Source of the DNA: CAZCDM01 sp964497475
GTDB lineage: Bacteria; Planctomycetota; Phycisphaerae; SM23-33
Length of the DNA: 5,318 nucleotides
NCBI GenBank assembly: GCA_964497475.1
Contig: CAZCDM010000161.1
Span: forward strand, 1 to 5,318
Direction of reading: 5' to 3'
This document shows, one piece after another, positions 1 to 5,318 of this stretch. How positions within the stretch are numbered: the stretch's first letter is position 1; each line of letters begins with the position of its first letter. Both the position numbers and the translations under genes were made by a program. The notes under the pieces were generated by a model that saw only the letters and a list, made by a program, of their open reading frames with translations, was not told the DNA's origin and ran no database searches.

Positions 1-49
1 GGCGCTGAGGCCTCCTTGTTTTTGCATCGCGCTAAACCTTTTTCGCCTC

Positions 50-78
50 TTGCATTTAATTCTCCCTCACGCCATAAT
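50..78 (+). promoter_or_regulatory. candidate sigma-70-type promoter
   Basis: TTGCAT at 50-55 and CATAAT at 73-78 are separated by 17 bases, the ideal spacing for a housekeeping sigma factor. The -10 box matches the consensus at five of six positions; the -35 box matches only at its first three. It lies in the AT-richer leader and would give a start near base 85 and a 5' leader of about 100 bases. I saw no sigma-54 -24/-12 pair in the leader, which is relevant because some PEP-CTERM genes elsewhere use sigma-54 promoters. This is a by-eye match and may be chance. Confidence 0.3.
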
Positions 79-83
79 CCAGC

Positions 84-105
84 GTCGATGTTTGCTCGCA
101 TCGAT
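84..105. promoter_or_regulatory. small inverted repeat in the leader
   Basis: TCGATG at 85-90 is repeated inverted as CATCGA at 99-104 around an 8-base centre, and a G-U pair could add one step at 84/105. It begins where transcription would start if the candidate promoter at 50-78 is real, so it could be an operator or a 5'-end hairpin. A six-base dyad of this kind is expected fairly often by chance in a leader of this length. Confidence 0.2.
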
Positions 106-167
106 ACCGGCTTGCCGCTCACATCCAAGGGCCAGCCATCATAGTCAGTAGTTTTTATTCATTGGTC

Positions 168-175
168 AAAAGGAG
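168..175 (+). promoter_or_regulatory. strong ribosome binding site of the first gene
   Basis: AAAAGGAG ends 8 bases before the ATG at 184, a near-ideal Shine-Dalgarno sequence and spacing. It fixes the start of the first gene and is clearly stronger than anything in front of the two downstream genes, which suggests the first protein is made at the highest level. Confidence 0.8.
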
Positions 176-183
176 TTATAACA

Positions 184-1809
184 ATGCAAGCAATTGGTTC
201 GCGCCTCGCACTGGCGGCTTGGCTTGTGCTGTTTCTGGCGACTGTCTCGGCCCAAGCCAAGGACTATTACGCTTCGCCAACCGGCGGCGATGGAAGTTCA
301 GGAACGTCCGATAACCCTCTGAGTCTTTCCAAGGCGCTGGGCTATTACTCGCCCCTCCAGCCGGGCGATACGCTTTATCTGCTCGGCGGAACGTACCAAG
401 GCGGGTTCACCAGTAACCTCCAGGGCACGGATGGGAATCCCATTACCGTCCGGCAGGCGCCGGGCCAGCGGGCGACCATCGATTGCGGCCAGTCCGACGC
501 GGGCGACAACCGCTTCGGTATCGCCGGCAAGTATGTCCACTTTTACGACATCGAGGTCATGTCCAGCGACACAAACCGTGTACTCAAAGCAACTGGCTCT
601 CCGGAGGAATCCTACCGCGGCGGTGTCCATGTCAGAGGCTCGAATATCAAGCTCATCAACATGGTCATGCACGATACGATCAACGGAGTATCCTCCTATC
701 TGGGAGAGGGCAATCATCTCGAGGTCAGTGGCTGCATTATTTACAACAACGGCTGGTCCGGCAGCGACCGGGGGCATGGGCATGGCATTTACTTGCGGAC
801 CGATGATAAGCTGACCAAGACGGCACGGGGCAATATTGTGTTCAATCAGTTTGGTTTTGGCCTGCATACCTGGCGGGACAATGCCGGGCCGACCCAAAAC
901 CTGACCCTTGCTGATAATGTCTCCTTCGGCTCGGGCGTTCACCACGCCGATATCGACGGCTATAGCGAGCTGTACATCGGTTACGGTTCGGACACGGATT
1001 CCATCGAGATCACAGGGAACCATTTCTTCAGCCTCGGGCGAAGCAAGCCCGCTGTCTCTTTGCCTCAGTCCGCCAGCGGAAACCATGTCGGCCTGGTCAT
1101 GCAGAACAATCATATCAGCGGGATCGGCCTGGGCGTGGAACTCACCGGCTGGTCCCAGGCGACCATTACCGGAAACACCATTCGCATGAATGGGACGTGG
1201 CAGGACCAGTATGGCTATCACAAGTCTTCGCTCGTGGAGGTCTCGTCCTGCATGACCGAGCAGGAAGGCGTCACCATCGACAACAATACCTACCACGATA
1301 CTTGGAGTAATTTCTCTCCCGAAGTCGCCAGCCAGGACGCCTTCGCCGCCGGCAGTTCCGAGCTGACCTTTGCTGACTGGCAGAGCCGGACCGGCTTCGA
1401 CGCCAACAGCTCCTACACGCGCGATGCGCCAACAGGCATCGAAGCCTACTTCCAGCCCAACGCCTACGACCCCAACCGCCTTGACCTGATCGTATACAAC
1501 TTCGATCGCACGGCCTCGGCCAGCCTCGACCTGTCCGGATGGCTCGACGACGGCGCCGCTTATCAGATTCGAAGCGTCTTCGACCTCTATGGCAGCCCGC
1601 TGGCCGAAGGCATCTTCGACGGCTCGCTGATCGATCTGGCCCTGGGTACGGTCGATGCGCCCCTGCCGATCGGCATGGAAAGCTCGGGCCCCGTTGATAC
1701 CGCCGGCAGCGAATTCAACGTCTTCGTCATCACGCACACCCCGGAACCGGCCACGCTGCTGATTCTGGCCGCAGGACTGACCGGGCTTTGCCGCCGCCCC
1801 CGTCGCTGA
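184..1809 (+). CDS. secreted right-handed parallel beta-helix protein with PEP-CTERM sorting signal
   Basis: A 541-residue exported surface protein. Residues 1-25 form a signal peptide (Arg7, a hydrophobic core, likely cleavage after SAQA). Residues 28-101 match the N-terminal cap seen in DUF1565-type beta-helix proteins: YYASP, then QPGDTLYLLGGTY, then NPITVRQAPG. Residues about 105-370 are beta-helix coils, with GGVHV at 147-151, HGHGIYL at 198-204 and a stacked asparagine in GN/DN/NN steps at 217, 245, 279, 309, 331 and 368. Residues about 419-515 (AYFQPNAYDPNRLDLIVYNF through FNVFVI) form a separate beta-rich module that I recall at the end of other bacterial beta-helix proteins. PEP at 520-522, a hydrophobic run at 523-535 and RRPRR form a PEP-CTERM tail, cut by an exosortase in known systems. 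The family includes polysaccharide lyases and carbohydrate-binding proteins; I see no diagnostic catalytic set, so substrate and activity are unknown. It is first in the apparent operon. Start supported by AAAAGGAG. Confidence 0.9.
   Translation: MQAIGSRLALAAWLVLFLATVSAQAKDYYASPTGGDGSSGTSDNPLSLSKALGYYSPLQPGDTLYLLGGTYQGGFTSNLQGTDGNPITVRQAPGQRATIDCGQSDAGDNRFGIAGKYVHFYDIEVMSSDTNRVLKATGSPEESYRGGVHVRGSNIKLINMVMHDTINGVSSYLGEGNHLEVSGCIIYNNGWSGSDRGHGHGIYLRTDDKLTKTARGNIVFNQFGFGLHTWRDNAGPTQNLTLADNVSFGSGVHHADIDGYSELYIGYGSDTDSIEITGNHFFSLGRSKPAVSLPQSASGNHVGLVMQNNHISGIGLGVELTGWSQATITGNTIRMNGTWQDQYGYHKSSLVEVSSCMTEQEGVTIDNNTYHDTWSNFSPEVASQDAFAAGSSELTFADWQSRTGFDANSSYTRDAPTGIEAYFQPNAYDPNRLDLIVYNFDRTASASLDLSGWLDDGAAYQIRSVFDLYGSPLAEGIFDGSLIDLALGTVDAPLPIGMESSGPVDTAGSEFNVFVITHTPEPATLLILAAGLTGLCRRPRR
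1741..1806 (+). other. PEP-CTERM protein-sorting signal of the first protein
   Basis: Encodes the last 22 residues: PEP, a 13-residue hydrophobic stretch (ATLLILAAGLTGL), Cys536 and the basic cluster RRPRR. This is the classical three-part layout recognised by exosortases, which cleave near the PEP motif and transfer the protein to the envelope or matrix. The tail is compact and complete. No exosortase gene is present in the window, so it must be encoded elsewhere if the signal is functional. Confidence 0.92.
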
Positions 1810-1845
1810 TCGTACTCCCGCCACGTTTGCACACATTCCGCCACC

Positions 1846-3234
1846 ATGACTGAGTACCGGCATTGCATGCTACCATCTGTGATCGGCCTGCTGCTATGGA
1901 CGTTCGCCTCGGGCGCTGCTGTCGCGCAACAGCCCACCGCCGGCCGACTGTACCACGCCTCGCCGCGGGGCAGGGGGCGAGGCCTGAGCACCGAGTATCC
2001 GATGCAGATCGCCGATTTCTGGCGCGTCGCCCAGCCGGGGGATGTCCTCGTTCTGACCGATGGCGTCTACACCGGAGCGTCGTCCATGATCCAGCCTCCC
2101 CCCGGGCTGTCAGGGCGAGCCGATCAGCCCATCACCATCCGCTGCGCCAACGAGGGCCGGGTCATCCTCGACGGGCAGTTTCGCCACCAGCCCGTTCGGC
2201 TGAAGGACAATGACTGGTTCGTCCTGGAAGGGTTCAATGCCTGTCGCTCCGGCGGCGATGTGATATCCATCCAGGCGGATCATTGTACTGTCCGACGCGT
2301 CTGCGCGTGGGACGCCGGTCCGGCGAATCATATGGTCTTCAATGTCATCGACGCCGATCACACGTTGCTGGAAGATTGTGCAGGCTTCGGCCGCGCGCGA
2401 AAAGTTTTCCAGATCTACGGCGGCTCGACCCATACGACCTATCGCCGATGCTGGGGACGATGGGAAGGCTGCAACGTACGAGGCCCGAAGATGACCTTCT
2501 CAATGGCCTATCAGTCCTATCACACGTTGGTAGAAAACTGCATCGCCACCTGGGACCCAATCAAAGTCCCTCGAAGCTATCGGCTTCTCGACAACTACGG
2601 CAAGCCCCTGCCCGGTCGAGTCATGAGCGATTATGAAGTCGATCAGCCGTATGGCTTGTTCAGTGCCGACCGGAACGACAAAAACAAAGAAGTACACATT
2701 CGAATGCGCGGATGCATCGCATATCTCCTGCCGACAGAAAAGCCAGTCTCGATGCCCGGTGCGATCTTTGTCCCCGGACCCTTTTCCTTTGTGGATATCG
2801 AAAACTGCCTCTCGATTGTCCTGGGGCACGACATTCCGACACTGTGTCTTGCGTTTGACCCGAAGCGAAATACCTCCAGCAAGCCGCCCAACCTGACCGC
2901 CCGAGGGCTGACGCTTCTGGGAGAACACAAGCCCACGCTGCACCTCTGGAATGTTTCCAATGCGGTGTGGTACCCCCCAGCCGATGCTCCCCCAATGGGC
3001 CTGCTGCTCAAGCCGGCCGATGGCTTCGGCGCGACCATCTGGAACCGGTACGTCGATGGCAAGCTCACCGACGAGCCCCTCTGGCCCTGGCCGATGGATC
3101 ATCGCATCAGCCGGGCCCTCAAGCAGGCCCGCTACGAGCCGCTCTCGGTGACGCGCACCATCACCAATCTGCTTTCGCACCCGCCGACCACCGCGCCGGC
3201 CTCCCAGCCAGCGGCGACCCAGCCCGGCTCGTAA
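1846..3234 (+). CDS. secreted parallel beta-helix protein without sorting tail
   Basis: A 462-residue exported protein. The signal peptide spans residues 1-27 (Arg5, hydrophobic core 11-21, cleavage likely after AVA). Residues 35-110 repeat the N-terminal plan of the upstream protein: YHASP, QPGDVLVLTDGVYTG, then DQPITIRCANEGRVILDG. The core (about 120-330) is a beta-helix whose coils carry an H-x5-C motif at 172-178, 196-202, 226-232 and 284-290, with variants ending at Cys153 and Cys321. An insertion at about 238-280 interrupts the helix. Residues 340-440 are less repetitive and Trp/Pro-rich, and the end (446-462) is a Thr/Ala/Pro/Gln tail without PEP-CTERM. It is probably periplasmic or released. 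Carbohydrate binding or cleavage is the likely role, by fold only; I cannot assign a lyase family. The gap to the gene before is 36 bases, with no terminator seen. No Shine-Dalgarno precedes ATG 1846. ATG 1867 (Met8) is an alternative, but it would remove the positive n-region, so I keep 1846. Confidence 0.85.
   Translation: MTEYRHCMLPSVIGLLLWTFASGAAVAQQPTAGRLYHASPRGRGRGLSTEYPMQIADFWRVAQPGDVLVLTDGVYTGASSMIQPPPGLSGRADQPITIRCANEGRVILDGQFRHQPVRLKDNDWFVLEGFNACRSGGDVISIQADHCTVRRVCAWDAGPANHMVFNVIDADHTLLEDCAGFGRARKVFQIYGGSTHTTYRRCWGRWEGCNVRGPKMTFSMAYQSYHTLVENCIATWDPIKVPRSYRLLDNYGKPLPGRVMSDYEVDQPYGLFSADRNDKNKEVHIRMRGCIAYLLPTEKPVSMPGAIFVPGPFSFVDIENCLSIVLGHDIPTLCLAFDPKRNTSSKPPNLTARGLTLLGEHKPTLHLWNVSNAVWYPPADAPPMGLLLKPADGFGATIWNRYVDGKLTDEPLWPWPMDHRISRALKQARYEPLSVTRTITNLLSHPPTTAPASQPAATQPGS
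2281..2808 (+). repeat. coding repeat: beta-helix coils with H-x5-C ladder
   Basis: The translated repeat covers residues 146-321 of the second protein. Units read DHCTVRRVC, DHTLLEDC, THTTYRRC, YHTLVENC, VHIRMRGC and FVDIENC. Their final cysteines (153, 178, 202, 232, 290, 321) are spaced 25, 24, 30, 58 and 31 residues apart. The 58 fits two coils with an insertion. This is the pitch of a right-handed parallel beta-helix, so the cysteines and histidines should stack in columns. The DNA itself is not repetitive, which means an old protein repeat and not a recent duplication. Confidence 0.7.
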
Positions 3235-3268
3235 CACCCCGGCCATCCGTTCGACAACGCCACGCCGC

Positions 3269-3273
3269 GAAGG
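3269..3273 (+). promoter_or_regulatory. weak ribosome binding site of the third gene
   Basis: GAAGG lies 12 bases before the ATG at 3286, longer than the optimal spacing. A short GGTA-CCA-TACC hairpin (3272-3282) could form between it and the start codon and bring them closer, but the stem is only four pairs. It mildly supports the 3286 start over the in-frame ATGs at 3316 and 3370. Confidence 0.35.
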
Positions 3274-3285
3274 TACCATACCGCT

Positions 3286-5235
3286 ATGGATGCCACGCCC
3301 GCTGCCGCCACGTCGATGCACGCCCGCCCGCCCGGCTCGGCTCAGCCCGGGGCCTGGGGGGGCGCGGCGATGCTGGTCACAGCCGGGTCGCTGCTGGCCT
3401 GGCCGATCGGAGGCTTCGCCGCCTGGGGCCTGCTCGCACTGGCCCTGCTGATCGCATGGGCCGCCGTTCTGCTCGACGACCTGCGCACCCCTCGCCAATC
3501 GCCCCGCACAATCCGCTCTGCCTGGGTTCTCCTGCCGGCCGTTGCGATCCTGCTGGCTCACCTGCTAGCTGACTGGCCTACACCAGGCCGACACGTCCTG
3601 GCCGGCGGCATGGACTTGTCCTACGCCCTGGCCCTGCTACTGCTGGGCCTGGGCAGCGTGCTGTTGGGCCGATGGCTCGGCACGTCTCGCCGCCGAGTCC
3701 TCCTCGGTGGGGTCATCTTTCTTGCGCCGATGATCGGGCTCTTCCGGGCCGACGGTGTCTCAGCCTGCCTCGCCAACACCTTGCTCTCGGCCGCCGGGCT
3801 GATGCTCATCATCGACGCCAGACCCGCCGGGCGCCTTCGGCTCGCAGCGGCAGCGGGCCTCGTTCCAGTCGGACTGATCGGGTTGCTCTGCATCTTCCGT
3901 CACGCCTGCCCAACTTGGCCCGGTGTCTGGCCCGGCTGGTTTGGCTCGGGCGAGCGAGGCCTCGGTCTGCTGAGTCCCGACGCGCAGGGCGCAGCCGTCC
4001 TCTGGATGCTCATCGGCCCGGTGGGTTTGGCCGCTCTGCTGGCCGGGCTGGGCTGGCTCGTCGGCAGGGCGATTCGTCGGGCGGGTCCCTTGCGGGGCAT
4101 CGCGGTCGCACTGGCGGCGGCGGCTTGGCTGGCATCGCCGGGCCTGGCCTCGGTGGGCGGCTGCATTGCAGGCATGGTCGCACTGGCCGCCGTGCCCGCG
4201 TCTTGCACTACCTCGCAACGAGGCCGCCTCTTGTCGCTGGCGATCCTGCTTGGCGTACTGTTCATCCAAGCCATCGCACCCCTGGCCGGGCTGCTGCGAT
4301 GGGGCATTCACGCGGTGGGCTTTTCCGACAAGGTCGAGCACATCCTCGCAGGCGGGATGCTTACGCTCGTGGCGATCTGGGCGCTGCCCCGCGTCGGCCG
4401 GCGGGGCCTGGTTGTTGTGCTGGTCCTGACCGCGCTGGCTGGGGTGCTCGGCGAACTCGGCCAGGCCGCCTTCTCCAGCCGACGGGGCGAACTGGCCGAC
4501 GCCATCGCCCATCTGCTCGGCTGGGGCGGGGCCGTCGTTGTCTGGCAGCTCGCCTGCAACAAAAAGGTGCGAACCGCCCGCCGATCCCGCCTGATGCTGC
4601 CCGTACTGGTCGGCCTGGCCATGCTCTGCTGGCTGGGGCTGGTTCTGCATCGCAACCTCGTGCCTGAAGCTCGCGGCCGTGGGCGGCTGCGGGTCTCCGA
4701 CGGCGTGGTCCGCCCGGGGGTGGACGGCTATTACTTCCGAGGCCGATCCGACGCCGTCGGCGGCGAGCTCAACTTCAGCTACGCACTCCTGGTCCATCAG
4801 CCCGCCCGGCCCTTGCAGCGGGTCTACTGCTCCGGGCAAACCGTCTACCCTCATGCGATCCACCCCGAGCCGGGCCTGAGTCGGTTGCACATCTTCGGCA
4901 ATCCGTTCGGCCCGCTGTCGCAGGTCCGCTACCCACTTCGCCTGGCCGTGCCCTTGCCCACCCAGCCAACCATCCTCTATTCCACCACGGAACCCCCTCG
5001 GCAGATTGCCTCCACGCCATCGCCGATTCTCGCCCGCATGCTGCGAGCCGATCGGCCGGACCTGGATGCGATCCGCCGACAGCTCCATCGGGCCGACCCG
5101 AATCAGCTCTGCCTCTTCGACGTTCGCAACCCGGATGACATTGGCAAGGTGATCCGGCTGGTCAACACCTGGCTCCAGTCCAGGCCGAGCCATCCAGTGC
5201 GGGTCGTCACCGACGATGCATTGCCCGCGCAGTAA
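3286..5235 (+). CDS. polytopic membrane protein with VanZ-like domain and unknown soluble C-terminal domain
   Basis: A 649-residue protein in three parts. Residues about 26-305 hold roughly nine to ten hydrophobic segments (for example 42-63, 78-97, 108-129, 138-154, 184-203, 236-261, 271-304) of no family I recognise, with a Trp/Pro/Gly-rich loop at 206-234. Residues about 313-425 are a VanZ-like domain: the DK-x2-H motif at Asp348, Lys349 and His352, then E-x2-Q at Glu390 and Gln393, then RRGELAD with Arg399/Arg400 and Asp405, between membrane helices. A last helix at about 435-455 leads to a soluble domain (457-649) with beta-rich stretches and a possible alpha/beta end (LCLFDVRNP, helix, VRVVTDD). 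VanZ of enterococci gives low-level teicoplanin resistance, but most homologues are uncharacterised envelope proteins and usually well under 200 residues, so this one is a large fusion. It follows the second gene by 51 bases and is probably cotranscribed. The start is uncertain: in-frame ATGs also occur at Met11 and Met29. Confidence 0.85.
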   Translation: MDATPAAATSMHARPPGSAQPGAWGGAAMLVTAGSLLAWPIGGFAAWGLLALALLIAWAAVLLDDLRTPRQSPRTIRSAWVLLPAVAILLAHLLADWPTPGRHVLAGGMDLSYALALLLLGLGSVLLGRWLGTSRRRVLLGGVIFLAPMIGLFRADGVSACLANTLLSAAGLMLIIDARPAGRLRLAAAAGLVPVGLIGLLCIFRHACPTWPGVWPGWFGSGERGLGLLSPDAQGAAVLWMLIGPVGLAALLAGLGWLVGRAIRRAGPLRGIAVALAAAAWLASPGLASVGGCIAGMVALAAVPASCTTSQRGRLLSLAILLGVLFIQAIAPLAGLLRWGIHAVGFSDKVEHILAGGMLTLVAIWALPRVGRRGLVVVLVLTALAGVLGELGQAAFSSRRGELADAIAHLLGWGGAVVVWQLACNKKVRTARRSRLMLPVLVGLAMLCWLGLVLHRNLVPEARGRGRLRVSDGVVRPGVDGYYFRGRSDAVGGELNFSYALLVHQPARPLQRVYCSGQTVYPHAIHPEPGLSRLHIFGNPFGPLSQVRYPLRLAVPLPTQPTILYSTTEPPRQIASTPSPILARMLRADRPDLDAIRRQLHRADPNQLCLFDVRNPDDIGKVIRLVNTWLQSRPSHPVRVVTDDALPAQ

Positions 5236-5240
5236 GCACT

Positions 5241-5260
5241 CCGCCGGCCGGGCCGGGCGG
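5241..5260. terminator. weak GC-rich hairpin after the last gene
   Basis: CCGCC at 5241-5245 can pair with GGCGG at 5256-5260 around a GC-rich 10-base loop, six bases after the TAA stop. It is followed by TTCCTT, not a run of T, so it is a poor intrinsic terminator. A second, AT-only dyad (GAAAA 5278-5282 with TTTTC 5289-5293) follows. The end of the transcription unit is plausible here but not demonstrated. Confidence 0.25.
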
Positions 5261-5318
5261 TTCCTTCAGGGCACCTTGAAAAATTCACTTTTCGGCCTCG
5301 CTGGTCTTTTCACTCCCT

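Noticed and set aside
7..23. Palindrome GAGGCCTC followed by a T-rich stretch, possibly the end of a terminator of an upstream gene
   Set aside because: The palindrome leaves no loop to form a stable hairpin, and any longer stem would need sequence beyond the window edge.
298..1863. A 521-codon open frame on the minus strand across the whole first gene
   Set aside because: Its translation has no signal peptide, domain or repeat, while the plus-strand frame has a signal peptide, beta-helix motifs, a sorting tail and a strong ribosome site. Long antisense frames are expected in GC-rich coding DNA.
2500..3561. A 353-codon minus-strand open frame spanning the boundary of the second and third genes
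   Set aside because: It crosses two well-supported genes, is low in complexity and shows no motif.
3739..3901. Possible exosortase-like Cys/Arg/His set in the membrane part of the third protein (Cys161, Arg205, His206)
   Set aside because: The exosortase signatures around the Cys (CSG) and the conserved Asn-x-x-Arg are absent, so this is not an exosortase on the visible evidence.
3672..4667. A 331-codon plus-strand open frame inside the third gene
   Set aside because: Arg/Gly/Ala-rich shadow in a shifted frame of GC-rich DNA; the overlapping frame has the VanZ motifs and membrane segments.
3760..5193. A 477-codon minus-strand open frame opposite the third gene
   Set aside because: The translation is rich in Gly, Gln, Arg and Asp without recognisable structure. 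The plus strand encodes clear membrane helices and the VanZ motifs.
5103..5288. A short minus-strand frame entering from the right edge
   Set aside because: It starts with GTG, overlaps the end of the third gene and shows no convincing ribosome site or motif.
1..5318. CRISPR arrays, tRNA or rRNA genes, insertion sequences and attachment sites
   Set aside because: I saw no regularly spaced DNA repeats, cloverleaf-like or rRNA sequence, transposase motifs or terminal inverted repeats on either strand.

Overview
The window holds three complete genes, all on the plus strand and closely spaced (gaps of 36 and 51 bases). They read as one transcription unit and fill almost all of the 5.3 kb. The DNA is GC-rich, most strongly in the third gene. 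Several traits point to a Planctomycetota lineage, probably Phycisphaerae-like: a canonical PEP-CTERM sorting tail (PEP, short hydrophobic stretch, RRPRR), a Thr/Ala/Pro/Gln-rich tail ending the second protein, and weak or absent Shine-Dalgarno signals before the second and third genes. Verrucomicrobiota also use PEP-CTERM tails, so the assignment is an inference, not a proof.

Region by region: bases 1-183 are a relatively AT-rich leader with no convincing gene. It has a possible sigma-70-type promoter (50-78), a small inverted repeat (84-105) and a strong ribosome binding site (168-175). Bases 184-1809 encode a secreted parallel beta-helix protein with a C-terminal beta-rich module and a PEP-CTERM anchor. 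Bases 1846-3234 encode a second secreted beta-helix protein of related N-terminal design, without a sorting tail; its core carries a repeated H-x5-C coil motif. Bases 3286-5235 encode a large polytopic membrane protein with a VanZ-like domain in the middle and an unrecognised soluble C-terminal domain of about 190 residues. The last 83 bases hold a weak GC-rich hairpin and nothing else I can support.

Taken together this looks like a small cell-surface module: two exported, carbohydrate-binding or carbohydrate-cleaving type beta-helix proteins, one anchored through the exosortase route and one probably free, plus a membrane protein of the VanZ superfamily. No exosortase, glycosyltransferase or regulator lies in the window, so any link to extracellular polysaccharide is inference. 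The most interesting points are the VanZ fusion architecture with its unknown C-terminal domain, the cysteine ladder in the second protein set against the asparagine ladder in the first, and the pairing of an anchored with a non-anchored paralogue.
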